Positions 11,021-23,657 of a stretch of 64,000 bases of DNA are shown piece by piece. Both the position numbers and the translations under genes were made by a program. Origin of the DNA: Bryopsis sp. KO-2023 (lineage: Eukaryota > Chlorophyta > Ulvophyceae > Bryopsidales > Bryopsidaceae); NCBI GenBank assembly GCA_030272585.1, contig BSYQ01000013.1:1364001-1428000 (forward strand). Reading direction: 5' to 3'. Under the pieces are notes generated by a model. The model saw nothing but the letters and a program-made list of their open reading frames with translations, searched no databases and was not told where the DNA came from. How positions within the stretch are numbered: the stretch's first letter is position 1; each line of letters opens with the position of its first letter.

Positions 11021-13588
11021 TCAATTTTCGTTCTCGTTCAACCCCACATGATCGAACACGGCATCTGCCACCTCCTCCGCCTTTTCCAGGAAGGCGGCAT
11101 GTCCACACTCATCCAGCCACACCAATTTGGAATCTTGAATTTCTGAATTGAAGCGCTCCGCATAAGCGGGTTCCAGCAGCTCGTCTTGCCTTCCCCAAAT
11201 GATGAGCGTCTTTTGCTGGATTTCTTTGATCCGCTCGCTCAAGCTGTAACCCCCGCTCCTCATGAATGACATGTTGGCTTCCGTCCACCCTGAAAATTTT
11301 CCCAACTCCAAAATTGATGACAAGAAAATCAAAATCGATTTTTCTTTTTTGGCTGATCGTTTTTTTCTGGGGTGTGGAAAGGGCTAATTCAGTTGGGTAG
11401 TTGCTGTGCAGTTTTGTACAGATAGGACTCCGGGTCGTGGTATTTGAAGGGGCTTTGGTTGGAATTGGGGTCGTACTGTTTACTGTAAAAATGTGAATTC
11501 AACAGGGGGGAAATTGAAAGAAAAAAGAGGATTCAAAGCGAAAGGGAAAAAAACTATCCAAGCGAGCGAAAAACGCTCCTTGGGAATCCCATTTTAGTCT
11601 AATTTTTTCAACTTTTTTCAATTTCTTTTTATCTGGAATTGATTTTTTTTTCTGTTTTTGTTTTTTTTTGTGCAAGTGGTTTCAAGTGACTCCATATGTC
11701 TTACCGGGAAAATCCACATGGAGACTCCCGAGCCGAACAGCATCCTCGCTCGCAAATTTTCCATCATAATAACACATCTCGGTGGCAGACCGTCGAAGGA
11801 AATCCGTTTTCAACAAACCCACCCCGATTCTGGTGACGAAACCAGGCATGACAGACATGGGGCCAATTCCGTCTATGAACCCTTGAGCAGATTGCAAAAC
11901 CAAACTGTCCACCGCCTATTTTCCGAAAAAAAGATAGGACGGATTTATGCATATATAAATTCATGTAGAAAAATTTCAAAACCCCACGACGATTTTTCTG
12001 AAGATTTGATATGGAATTATCCTTGGGGTGGGGGGAAATAGAGACAAGGAAAAATTCAGAGAAAATTAACCTGAAAAAAGACAAAAGAAAAACAAGGAAC
12101 TCCCCCCCCCCCCACAAAAAAACAAAATAAAACAAAAATAAATGCATCCTTCGACTACACTGGCTATTGATGTGAAAAAAAAAGCCACGAAAAGAGGGGA
12201 ACAGCGATGACTGACTGGCGAAGAGGAAGAAAGAGGAAAAGAAAAAGAAAAAGAGAGAAAGAGAAAAACAGAAGTATCGTTAAACTTTTTCGTTTGTTTT
12301 TTTGAGGAAAAAAAAAGGTGGAAGCGAGGGGAAGACAAATCCTTCGTACCTTATCTTCTTTTTCTTTCTTTCTTTCTTTTTTTCCCTTCTCGTTTTGGCT
12401 TCTTCTTTTTCGCGTGAGAGAGTGTAAAAAAGATTCCTATTAAGAGTACTCAACAATATGTCAGGTTATTCGTCTCAAAACGAGAAGCTACCCCCCACCT
12501 CTGGGTGTTCCAATGCAAAATCCACCGCAACTGCACCCCCCAGACTGCTGCCATAAAGCACCATGGGACGTTTGATCATGGTTTTCCAGAAATTATACAG
12601 GTGCTCCCGTTTTTGCTTCGGACCCAATTCCGTCCGCCCATCATCCCGGAAAATTTCGTAGTCCGAAAATCCCCATCCAATCTTCACAAAAACGAGAATC
12701 GATATTTGACTTCCAGCCACGTGTCGATGTCTCGTGCTGAGGGGTCCACCAAAATGGACGTATTTTTTTTCCCTTGTTTTTTTTTTTTGTATGAATCAAA
12801 AGCCTCCTTCCTTTGTTCATTCGTTTTTCGATTTTTTAATCCCCCCCCCCCTTCCTTACCGCCTCCTTAATGTCAATTTTAATTTCAATTTTTGAGAATT
12901 CCCAACCCACGACTGGCAAGGAAAACTGACCTGACTTTTTTTAATGAAAATACGAAGGATGTTGCCACCGTAATTGTTTCATTTTTTTCAATTTTATTTT
13001 TGAAACAAGGGGGGGGGGGGTTGTGCAAAAATAAATAAAAAAACAAAAGGACATTTCTGGACCATATCTATCACTGTAGATATAGTAGTATCTACACATA
13101 TATCTATGAGTAATAAGATAGGGGTGGAAGCTCCAACTACTCTGCCACTGAAACTAAAAGAAAAAGTTGGACAAATGAAAAAAGCAGAAAACATTGGCCT
13201 GATTGGAAATTCTCCCAATTATTCAAGATGTCCTCAGACTCACCAGGTCCACCGCCCACGTGGAAAGCTTTTCCGAAAGCAGGGGCTTCAGTCGTCGGAA
13301 ATCCAAGCTGGAACTGTCGAACCCATGCAACAAGCAAACCGGCGGTCGGTCGTCCCTGGACGCCCCTGGGCCGCTGGGTCTCAGAAACGCCGTGGAAACC
13401 TCGACCCCCAGCGACGGGATTTCCAAAGGCGTTCGCTCGTATGTGTTCGCGAACTCGCGAGCGTCTTTCGCGATGACGTTGTTCACCTTCTCAGGGATGA
13501 AGCTTGGACGCTGGCTTGCCTGGAACGAAAACGTAGAACGGGAGTAAGCCTTTCGCGATTCCGATTGGCGAGGAAGCGGTGAACACAA
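11021..13588 (-). CDS. Alpha/beta hydrolase, plant/algal type
   Basis: Four exons on the minus strand join in phase (13588-13244, 12681-12499, 11915-11705, 11289-11021). The oxyanion-hole motif VCLLHGFDSSSLDFRRL is followed across the first junction by WAVDLIGWGFSDYE. The nucleophile elbow is VLYGSSLGGAVAVDF (Ser in GSSLG), the acid lies in IIWGRQDELLEP and the catalytic His in DECGHAAFLEKAEE. The spacing and the phrase KREHLYNFWKTMIKRPMVLY resemble plastid-associated hydrolases that I recall from plants and algae; the substrate is unknown. The frame is open upstream of 13588 to an in-frame stop near 13630 but contains no ATG, so a further 5' exon, possibly coding for a targeting peptide, is expected. 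The Ser/Arg-rich leader (RKAYSRSTFSFQASQRPSF) would suit the end of a transit peptide. Confidence 0.83.
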
Positions 13589-15541
13589 CGGGCTCTCTGG
13601 AGCGTTGAACGTAGCACCTTGACGACATGCGACTGTCTACAGGTCGAGGTGTGAAATCTTTGAGGACTGGGTGTGGCGGCGGATTTGGGATAGGGAGCGG
13701 TGGTGCCGACTGGAAAGAACGCAGCCATTTGGCCAGAGCTGCAGCAGCGACAATACGGGAAGGCGAAGAAAGACGTATCGACGATGGGTTTCTGGCAATT
13801 CAGATCCGATCTGGGTGACATGAATCACCGTTACGTAACTAGAGGAAGCAACCCAGAAGCTGCCGTCCTGGTGATGAGTCACACCAGAGAACAGAAAGCA
13901 GGGAGTTCGATGTGATATTGAGGTGCACTTTTTCTGTCTTCTCGTTGGCTTTGTATCAATTCTTCCATCATGGTGATGGTCCCGTTTTCGGGGAGCAGCA
14001 GAATAGGCTTTTGTTGAGTTGGGGTGAGGGGTGACACGAAAACTGGAAGAGAATTGCAATCATCTTTAGTTGTTGCAACTGTGGGAGGTTGTTCCACAAC
14101 AGGTTGAGGCCCTGGGGATCTTCCACCTGTCTGTCTGTTTTGAGTTGGATTTTCGAAAGACGTGTTTCGTCCTGGCTGCTAGACGCCCGAGGTACGAAAA
14201 GAAGGGCCGCCTCCTCCTCGCCAAGCAATACCGTTCATCGCAACCGCGTTCATCGCTACAGGGATGAAGTGGAAAACCTGGTGTAACAGGATGTATGGCG
14301 TCAGCGTCTGTGTAAACCCTTCTGTGTTTGTGGGTTGCATCCCCACAGGTCACAATAACTGACAGAAACGGGAGAGAGTGACAAAAGCACCTAACGGGCA
14401 CTTTCTGCCCACCCAGCGACAAACATCGTCGCGTTCCCCAAGGGATTTTCCCCCGAGAAGAGAAGCCCGGAGGCTCCCACTCGGAAGTGACCCAAGACGC
14501 TGCGCCATACCTGGAACGAGGGGAAGGAAACGCCGCAGCAGGCGGTTTTGGGAGTGGGCGGTATTTTCAGGGGCGGGTTGCTGAGGAGGGGGGAGTCTTT
14601 GCTCGACTTCTGCAAGAAAGCCGCCAGTTGTCGATTTAAAATGGTTTCGGCTCGGAGGATCAGCTGGATGATCTATGGCTGATGAGGCGCCCGTCAGACA
14701 TAGGCACAAGAATGAACACGTCTGTCGCAATTGCGCTGTTGGTGGTGCCAAGTGTATTTTTTTTTTTTGGCCCAAAGTGGCCCTTTTTGGCCCAAAGTGG
14801 CCTCCCAAAAAAAAAGAATAGCAAATTTTGAGGCCACAAAAGGGCCAAAACTTTGTTTGACAAGATAATTTTGATTCCATTTTGAGGCCAGTGAAATTGA
14901 AAAAATAATATACACCACTGGTGCCTTTTGTGGAGAAAATGCAATCAATCAACCAAGCAATTGCGGGCAAACAACAATGAAAAAGAAAAAATATGTTGAT
15001 TGATTACATGTGTTGAAGAGAAAGGATGCCAGGGTTGGGGACCAATGAACCCACAAAAAAAATAAAATTGGTGAAGTGATGGTAGGCGTCAGGTCTGACA
15101 TGGGTCTGGTTTAAACTTCTTGCCTATTTTTCCTGCAGTTGAAATCCAGACCTCCAAACCCAAACCTACACCACCTCTTCTGCACACCCTAAACCCACAC
15201 AAAAAGAAAACGGAAGCGGAAAGTGTTTTTTCTCTATTGTTTCTAAAAATGAGGCAAAACGAAAAAAACTGATCCTCTGGGAAATGGCCCCTCGTAATTT
15301 CCCAGACCGAAACAAAAAAAATCTCATCGCTCAGCTGGAGAAACGCTGCTCTGCTTTCTGGCGCCTATTTTCTTTTTGCTGATTCGAAGTCCCATCGTTT
15401 GATCACTCTTTCCTCAACCTATTCAGCAAAACACCAGACTAAAAGAGCTTCTTTTCCTCCAAAAAAAAAAAGAAAAAAGAAAAGGCTCCTGATTTCAGAG
15501 CAAATCGGACACAGCATTCGAAGAAAAATGACAGTGCTTAC
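13589..15541. other. Unresolved region between hydrolase and SEN2
   Basis: GC-richer than the introns and with open frames on both strands, among them 13879-14175 minus (containing QQKPILLLPENGTITMMEEL) and 14391-14615 minus. They may be 5' exons of the hydrolase or the last SEN2 exon (candidate open stretch 15335 downward), but no set joins in phase with a recognisable domain. I therefore leave them uncalled. Confidence 0.35.
14769..14802. repeat. Two direct copies of GGCCCAAAGTGGCC
   Basis: Identical 14-bp copies at 14769-14782 and 14789-14802, separated by CTTTTT. Related GGCCACAAAAGGGCC sequence follows at about 14832, partly in inverse orientation. Confidence 0.8.
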
Positions 15542-17979
15542 GGCTATGGAATTCCTCGCTTTCAGGGGTATTGGATGGGGGCCTTCTTCCACATACAACA
15601 GCATCAATCCTTTTGATATCTACACCACACAGCAAAATATAGTCCAAAATATCAACACATATGTTGGAAGTCTGCCCCACCAACTGCCTCCACTTTTCTC
15701 TGTCCATGACAGAAATTCCTTCTTTTTTAAAAAATCAAATGCCCAGTAGTTAGGATGGAGTCCTCCATGCAAATGCGCGTCTGTCTTCTAACTCCAATCA
15801 TATTTTTTTCTGGTTTAATTTCTGTCGAGTGGCCAGTGCCGTTTGCATGTCAGTCTCTGATTCATCCTTACAGAAATAAGATCTCGGAGATCAGGGCCAA
15901 AATTTTAAACAACATTTCGTTTACAAAAGAAGCACCCAATGAATTGAACGATCCTGATGATGTGACCCATCCTCCCCCACACACACCTGATTGCATAATC
16001 TGTGCATGGCTTGGATATCTTTCCATTTGTATTCGTTTTGCTGAGAAGATGGGACGACCACCACACAATAATCTGCGTGAATTTCTGAGGGGTGCCTTTC
16101 GTACAGCACGAAATCGGCTCCGTAGATTATTCCCGACCGCAAGAACCAGCTCTGATGCACAGTTCACAGTTCAGTTACCCCCATTTGGTGAGGAAACGCA
16201 CATGGACACCGATTTGCTCTTCTCTGTTTTTCAGGCTGTTTCTGGCGAGGGCTTCGATCCAGCAGTCGTTTGTGATGGTCCGTTTTTTTCTTTTGTTTCT
16301 TTTTTTTTTTGGGGGGGGGGGGGTCCCTTCGAACGGTTGTAGATCTTTTTGCAGAAATTTTGGTCCCTTGTGCATTTGACTTGTGAAAATGTACAATACT
16401 AAACCAGGAAAAAAAAAACTGGAAAAAGCTGCTTTGCACGAGGATATAGAAAAAGATATTTGCAGGAGGAAGACCCCCCCAAAAAAATAAAAAATAAAAA
16501 ATAAAAAATAAAAAATAGAACACTTCTCACAGAAAATCGATGGCTTTCCGTTGAACAGCATGGAGATCAATTTTTTCTTTCCACAAAACAGCGATTAAAA
16601 CTTGCCTTGGTTCGAAAATGCCGGTATGCGGCATACAGTGGCACAAAGGAGGGCAGCGTTGAAATGCAATAAGTCCAAAAATCCTATGATCGATCGACAA
16701 CTCAAACACGAAAAAAAAAAAAAAAACAGGTTGCGTTGATGATAAGCAAGGTAAACGGAAAAAAATATATAGTTGGAGGAAAGAAAAACACAAGAATCTA
16801 GCATCATTATCAATAAGCTCGCTGCCAGGGCAGAATTTTTCCAGAAGAAGAAGAAAAAAATGCCCTGTTCTCCCCATCAACCCCCCCCCCCTCCCCACCA
16901 ATTGGAGAATTCACAGCAACTTGGCATACCTCATTCGACAGCTCGATCGCTTTCGATCTTTCCCAAATTCTGAGGGCCCCCCAGTCGATCATGTAATGTG
17001 CAGCTTCCACCAAAGTCAAAAGCACACTGACCCGACAAACATCTGCCTGGTAAAAAATAAAATAAAACGCAGGGAGGTATTTTTCAATCCTCGAAAAACT
17101 ACCTGAGGTCAGGAACCACCTCTCAACAGATTATACCCCCATCTTCTGAATTTCATTTTTCCCTCAGACATTTGAAATTGACATGCACTTTTCCAGCCCC
17201 TTGTGATGGCACTTGAAAAAAAAAAATCATAATGTACCCGCCACAGCTGCGAACATACATTTTCAGGAATCACCCCCCCCCCCCCCCCCAAAAAAAAAAA
17301 AAAAAGAAGAAAAGAAAAGACAAGAAAAAAATTGATACTAAAACAGCCAAACAAAAAAATAAAACCAATGATTCAATGAAATTGATTGTGCTACATGTGA
17401 TCAGCATGTCAAAATTGATTTTACCCCGCTCGATCCAAGAGCATCCCTTGTCTGTTTCGCCGTTGCTTCCCCTCCTTCTTGAATCCCCACGACGTATGCA
17501 TTCAACAGAATGGCGACGTCTTCCGAAACAGCCAGCCACACGCCGCCGCCATCCAACACCCCCGTCAGACGACACGCCACCAACCTCGTCGCGATCTACC
17601 GACACCACCATCGCATTCGTCGATTGCTCAGGGAACAGGGGTAATTAGAAGAAACCGAGAAGAACCGACGGATAATGAATCGCATCGTGACGATTTTGAC
17701 GACTTTATCGGGATAAGGTCGTCAACTGGCGGCTGTTCACGAGAATAACACAACGAGTGGCGCGAGGTCGTCGAGGGGGGGGTCCTTGAACCTACGGACA
17801 CCCCTCCCTGCAATCGCTTTCATGTTCATGTCCATGTCCACCCGAAACCATCCACCCAACAACCACCTCTGTTTCGAAACGGAAATGGGAAGAATTTGAC
17901 GAACCTCGCCTGGGGACAATCCGCCGCCGCCACCAACTTTTCCCCCGGGATTGGAATTCTTCTTGACGCGTTTCAGCAT
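15542..17979 (-). CDS. TSEN2: tRNA-splicing endonuclease subunit SEN2
   Basis: Catalytic subunit that cuts the 5' splice site of intron-containing tRNAs. Seven exons join in phase on the minus strand (17979-17905, 17595-17425, 17121-17103, 17042-16930, 16683-16606, 16151-15987, 15619-15542). The family's order is kept: LLTLVEAAHYMIDWGALRIW, then FVPLYAAYRHFRTK joined to SWFLRSGIIYGADFVLYE. The catalytic Tyr lies in VLYE, the His in IHADY eight residues later, and the Lys in ISKGLMLLYVEE, so the whole triad is present. The third exon is only 19 nt (RWFLTS plus one base). The fifth exon uses a GC donor (AAG|GCAAGT). The last exon or exons beyond 15542 are not resolved. The first exon (25 codons, ending LSPGE) is supported by phase and an ATG but not by homology. 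Confidence 0.85.
16300..16323. repeat. Composite T(n)G(n) tract
   Basis: About eleven T followed by thirteen G in the intron between two SEN2 exons. On the sense strand of that gene it reads C(n)A(n). Confidence 0.9.
17103..17121 (-). other. TSEN2: Predicted 19-nt microexon of SEN2
   Basis: The preceding exon ends in phase 0 at 17425 and the next starts needing two bases at 17042. A 19-nt segment with an AG acceptor (TTGAG) and a GTAG donor bridges them exactly, and its frame stops just upstream of the acceptor. The support is phase arithmetic only. Confidence 0.5.
17273..17305. repeat. Composite C(n)A(n) tract
   Basis: Seventeen C followed by about sixteen A, in a SEN2 intron, reading T(n)G(n) in the sense direction of that gene. 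Confidence 0.9.
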
Positions 17980-18401
17980 GCCGTCGCGCGATGTCCAGAA
18001 GGCGGACCCCCAAAAACGATGTCGAAAGTAACCGTGGTTTGTGTGTGTTTACGAATGAAGTTATCCGTCATGCTTACGAAAGCGATCGTGGGTTTTACAC
18101 AGGAAGAAGGGGAAGTTGGCTTGCAGGACTCGACTCGGTTTTTGCCAGCCGTCAGGTTCCTCTCCGTTTCCTACTTCCGTCGGCGGCGGTGAAAGACGCA
18201 GAACAGTCCTCACGGGACGAATCTTTTTCGCGTTGCTGGAGTAAATTCCCCTCGTTCCTTTTGGGTCGACGAGCGTTTAGCTTTACCGTTTCGTGGTGTC
18301 AGTGGCATTGGTTCCAAGACAGGCGCTGAGTGGAAAAAAAACGAACGGAAGGAAAGGAGGCGAACACGGGACAGGAAGGAATCGATAAGGATACTTCCAA
18401 G
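17980..18401. promoter_or_regulatory. Divergent promoter region SEN2 / eIF2A
   Basis: About 420 bp between two divergently read start codons, both for RNA or translation housekeeping functions. The region is comparatively GC-rich and free of long homopolymers. No specific element was recognised. Confidence 0.4.
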
Positions 18402-21400
18402 ATGGCGGACTTGCCGCCGATGAAAATTATATGTAAGTCTGAGTGGAATTCTGGCATGGTTTTTTCACTGGGTTTGTTTTGGTTGGAGTCCTTTCCGGAC
18501 AGTGTCGTCTTTTCGATGGGTTTATCGTCCGCCCTTTTTCCGTTCAGGTCGAAGTTCTGATGCTACGAATATCTTCACGGGACCTCCCGCTGTTGGAAGG
18601 GCGGGCGAGTTGCTGAGGTAAGAATTGACCATTTCGTATTTTGGATGGATTTGAATGAATCATATACATATTTCAACTTAGTTATCAGCACTTTTCTATT
18701 TCTTTGTTTAAAAAAAATCCTATCAACATATCTGGGGCCATAACTGTTCAATCTGATGTTCAAACAATGACTGTTTACCAGAATTTTCCGGAACTGTTTT
18801 ATTTTTGCCATAAATATAAGAAGAATATTTAGTAAAGTTGTTTCGTTTTTTTGTTTTTTTTTTAAATAGTGGGTCTTCAGCGATGGTTGCTTTTTCGAAC
18901 GATGGGGTGTGGATGTGCGCCGTCGGTCGAGAAACTGCCGACCTGGTTACAACCCACACGATGCAACAGGTGAAAGAAGGGAAAAAAAAGAAAGAAAAAG
19001 ACAATTGATTAGATGCAAGTGGCAGCACTCATTCGAAGCTTTTTTGCCCTTTGGATCACAACGCATTCAAATAACAGAAAGGAAATATATCCACAAACAA
19101 GAATTTTTTTTTCGTGAGTCACTAAATCTCGACAAGTTTCTGTGGAGGTCTTTTTTTGCTGGTTTTTTATTTTTTAAATGCAGTTTTCTGTGTGCGTGCT
19201 TTTCGTCTTTGTATTTTCGTATTTTTTTTTCCTTTTTTAAAAGGTTTTGATGGAATGATGCTTAGGTCCGGAGCCTCCCAATCGGCGATATTTTGCACGT
19301 TGGATTTTCCCCCAAAGCCACTTACTTGATCACTTGCCAGCGACCGATGAAGTCTGTGGGGGTATCCAACAAGAATCTCCAGGTAAGAATGCCCAAAAAA
19401 AAAACCTGGAACTGCGCCCATACAAAGCATTCACTCCCAGGAAAAATAGATATGAAGCAACCATCCGTTTTTCCTCCTGAGAAATCGACTGGGTTTTTTT
19501 TTGTTCCCAAGAAAAACAGGGTTTTTTCTTAATCCTTTAGCAAGTTTGAAAACAATGTTTCAAATGCAACATATTATGTTTTCAAAATTAAAAAAGAAAG
19601 GTGCAAAATTTGAGCTCCACTCCACGCACTGATGGATATGCATTTTAAAAACTATGAAGGTTGTCCTTTATAGAAGAAGGTCCATCCACAAAAATTGAGA
19701 AAAAAAATGCTCCTTTTTCCCCTGTAACCAATGCAGGAGGTACCAATAACTAAGGAGGTCATTACACACACAACCCCTTGCATTTTCTTTAGTTTTTTTT
19801 TTTGAATTTGGTTACTGTGTGATCCAGGTGTGGGAAGTAGCTACTGGCAAACTCTGCTGGGAATTCCACCAGCGTCAAGTTTCCGAGGAATCCTGGCCAG
19901 CCATCCATTGGGATGAAAACGAAGGCTATGCGTTTCACATGGTCAAAAACACCATTCACGCTTACGATCCAGTGCAGGGATTTCGAGGTTTGTTACATAA
20001 ACAACTGTTACAGAAACAGCTGTTGCAGTTAGTCCAGATGGCTCGTTTTTGAGTGGACACCCTCCATTGGCCTGACAGCCCTTGGATGTAAAAATTTTTG
20101 ACAAAGAAAGAAAGGAGGTGGTGTGTGTGTATGAGTCATCGAATCTGCTGTTTTTGTTTGTTTTTTTTTGGGGGGGGGGGAGTCGTCATGCTGGCAAGGA
20201 ACCCTTTTTGCATTATTGCAGTCGATATTTTTCGCCGCCTTGAAATTTTAATCTGATTGTTCAACACAATCTTTATTTTTTATGTGGTGTTTTTTTTTTC
20301 ACAAAACTTTTGAAAATTGTTGTCGACACGGTTCTCTTTATAAATTTTATTACAAAATTTCCAGGCCTTTGTGGTGCGGGAATTTTTCTCTTCGATTATC
20401 CATGAATCAGCAAAAAATCATTCGGAATGCCAACTAAGGGCCCAACGTTTTGGGGAGAAGAAAATTGGATCCTGTTACAAAAACAGGCGAGAAGAAATTA
20501 TTTCTCGAGGTGTGCATTAATTTTTTTTGTTGTCTCTGGAAAAAAAGGTGCCGTTTGCAAACTTCCTTTGCCTGGGGTGGCTGGATTCACTATATCGCCC
20601 GGAGCGAAAGCAAAAATTGCCGCGTATGTGGCGGAGTCCAAAGGCCAGCCTGCGACCATCGGCATTTTCCCGGTGTCTGACTTGCCGAGGGACCAAACAA
20701 CGGAGCCGAAGATGACCAATCGAAAGAGCATGTATCGAGTGTCCGGCGTTACATTCATATGGAACAGGTTTGTTATCTTTTTTTTTCTCCCTCTTTTTCC
20801 TCCTGTTTTGGCATTTTTCTCCCCTTTTTATTTCCTTTTTTCCCCACTTTTTTTTCTAATTTTTTGGTATTTTCCCCCCTTTTTTTCTGTTTCTAAATCC
20901 TTTTTTCCCCTCTTTTGTCCCCCATCCTTTTTTCCCTCTGTCAATATATCCACTCCTCACATTGCATTTTTCTGTTTTTTTTAAACGACACTTTTTTTTT
21001 CCACCCACCGTTTTTTTCCAGCACGGGATCGGCCGTTCTCTGCAACTCATACTCGGACGTCGACGTATCAAATCAAAGCTACTACGGCGAGCAGCACTTA
21101 TACTTCATGGATGGAAATGCCGAGGAAGCTGCCCTGGTCCCCGTGGAAAAGGGCCCCATCCACGACATTCAGTGGTCCCCTAAAGGAGATTTTTTTGCGG
21201 TGGTGGCTGGATTCATGCCCGCCAAAACCATGCTTTTCAATGCAAAGTGCAAACCCATTTTCGATCTGGGGAACGGGCCCCACAACATGATCCGGTGGAA
21301 TCCACAAGGTCGATTTCTGTGCGTGGCTGGGTTTGGGAATTTACCAGGTGAGGGTTCCGCTTGGAAAAATGTGTTCACCTCAGGGTTGCAAATCTGGAGC

Positions 21401-23657
21401 CCTGATGTTTTTTGTTTTTTTTTCAACTCATTTTGTGAATCCAGGGTGGTCTATTTATCTGTTAACAGTAAATATATTTTCGGCTGATTTTCTGAATCCA
21501 GGGGAGTTTATTTAGTTATTGATAATAGATAATAATTGTTTCAACTGTTTTTTTTTCTGAATCCAGGGGATATCGTATTTTGGGACAAGAAAAACAACGG
21601 CTCCTGTCGACGCATCACCACCGTGCGGTGCCCCTCAGTCACAATGGAATGGTCTCCCTGTGGCCGCCACATCCTGACAGCCATCACCGCACCCAGGCTG
21701 CGGGTCGATAACGCCTTCAAGGTTTACACTTACTACGGAGAGCTGGTCCATCACGAAACTTTCAAGGAGCTGTACGAAGCCCAATGGGTGCCAGCGCCAG
21801 CCGACCAATACCCGGATCGACCGCCCTCACCAGGGAGGGTAGGAGGGAGTGAGTGGTGGCGATCATATATATATATTTACCATTCATGTTTTTTGAACAT
21901 TCCAAAAAACAAGAAGGATGGCGATTATATATGTACCATTCATGTTTTTTTCATTATTCCAAGAAAAAAAAAGAATGATGCTGATCATATGTATATATAC
22001 CATTCTTTTTTTTTGAACATTCCAAGAAAAAAGAAAAATGATGAATCACACATGGTCCAGGTTTCTTATCCCAATCGGTTCTTCCCAAAGATTCGGACGT
22101 ACCAGATTTGCATCTGTTCAACCAGGTTGAATTGACATCGCTGTAGGCCCAGCTGTTTTACTGTACCTTTTTTTTTCTGCTGTGGGGAAAATTCCAGGTG
22201 TGAATTCTGCTCCAGCTGCCCAAGAAGCCCAAGCAAGTGCCTATGTCCCCCCTCACTTGAGAGGTCGATCGACCAGGTCGAGTGCTGCTCAGTTCAGTCT
22301 GGGTCACAGCACTGACCAGGGGGGGCGTGTCAAGTCCGAGCAGCAGCAGCAACGGAAAGAACCGGATGTGCCAGGTATATATATATATATGTGTCCATTT
22401 AAAAAAATAAAAAAAATCCATTACTACCACACGATATATACTGTTGTGTTGAATGATTTGCATTTTTGCTGGGTTGAGTGGTGGCCTGGCCTGAAAAACT
22501 CGAGAAGGAACCAAAATGGGATTCATATTTTTCTCCCTTATCGATACCAGTCTCCCTCCGTATGCGAATCGCAGATCGCTGTGTCCAGCAAGGTTTGAAC
22601 CCCGGATCCCCCACCGGCCGCCAACCCTGACACCTTGGCCCCTCAATAGAAGCAAAGTGGAGATATTGTTGAGTGTATTGATTGATCAAGGTGGTTTCTG
22701 TTTTTTTTTTGCAGGGGCTTCGTTCGTGGGAAAAGCTGCCACTAAGAATGCGAAACGGCGAGCAAAAAAAGCATCTCAGAAACAAGGGGACGGGAATGAT
22801 AATGGCGAACAGGGGGCCCCAGCAAATCAACAAGGGACGGAGGGCTCCGGCCACAATCGATCACCTTCAGTCAAACAAGTCACAGAAGGTGCCGTCAGGG
22901 ATTTCTTAACACATATCGGGAGAATTTTTTTGTTGCGTTTTTTCTGGTCAGTCAATAGAACAGCCCATGAAGATCACCTCGTATCGTTGAACGGTCCATA
23001 GGGTAGAAAAAAACGATGGTTATTTTTTGGTTGAATTTGTACATTTGGGTTTTGACATCAGGGGTTGCGGAGGTAAATGTCGCTGCTGGAGGTGGGTCAG
23101 AGGAGGCCCAAAAGAAGATCCGAAATTTGAAAAAAAAGCTCAGGCAAATTGACACTCTCAAGGAGAAAATGGCAACGTCAGGTGAGTGGGTGGGTGGGTG
23201 TTTTATTTTATTTTATTTTTATTTTTTTGGGGGGGGTAGGCGAATTAAGAAATTTGGACTAACATCGATATGTAACAATAGATTCAAAAGCTTTTCCTTG
23301 ACAAGTTGAAAACTGGTAAAAAAAAATTATTGCCATTAATGCACGAATTTGCGAAAAGCTGCAAATCCTGTATGTTGTTTGTCGGTGCATAGCCACATTT
23401 TAACACCAACCAAAACGAACCCCCTTTTTTTGTGTAGTAATTATATTTTCGGCTGCGAAGGGAAAAAAAAACAAAAAACTGTTATGAGGATTGGAATGAA
23501 AAGGAAAGATACGAGGCCGTCCTAAGTCAGCTTCCGACTGAAAATGCTACCACCGTGTTGTGCAGGGAAAGATTCATTAGCGAAAGAACAGCTGGAAAAG
23601 TTGGCCGGGGAGGTCAGCATTCGACAAGAATTACGAGCTCTTGGGGACAGTGGATGA
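18402..23657 (+). CDS. EIF2A: Eukaryotic translation initiation factor 2A
   Basis: Non-canonical initiation factor that can deliver Met-tRNA to the 40S ribosome; cytosolic. Twelve exons join in phase (18402-18432, 18548-18617, 18870-18969, 19266-19382, 19828-19987, 20548-20767, 21022-21347, 21567-21848, 22198-22374, 22715-22888, 23062-23181, 23566-23657) to give 622 residues, close to the human length. The N-terminal beta-propeller is clear: TNIFTGPP, VWEVATGKLCWEF, then SYYGEQHLYFMDGN, GFMPAKTMLFNAKCKPIFDL, FLCVAGFGNLPGD, and CGRHILTAITAPRLRVDNAF. An AYVPPHLRG linker, a basic stretch KNAKRRAKKAS and the C-terminal helical motif IRNLKKKLRQIDTLKEKMA with QLEKLAGEVSIRQELRAL complete the family pattern. 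The donor of exon 8 at 21848 was chosen because the stronger-looking site ten bases earlier would break the frame. Confidence 0.95.
20161..20180. repeat. Composite T(n)G(n) tract
   Basis: Nine T followed by eleven G in an eIF2A intron. Confidence 0.9.
21866..22045. repeat. Three-copy intronic minisatellite (about 60 bp unit)
   Basis: Three diverged copies of a unit that reads TATATACCATTCATG, a T run, AACATTCCAA, an A run, and GATGNTGATCATAT. They follow one another inside eIF2A intron 8, just after the exon 8 donor. Confidence 0.75.

Noticed and set aside
14350-14970. 206-codon minus-strand open frame
   Set aside because: It crosses the GGCCCAAAGTGGCC duplication and shows no domain or splice partner, so I treat it as non-coding or unresolved 5' sequence.
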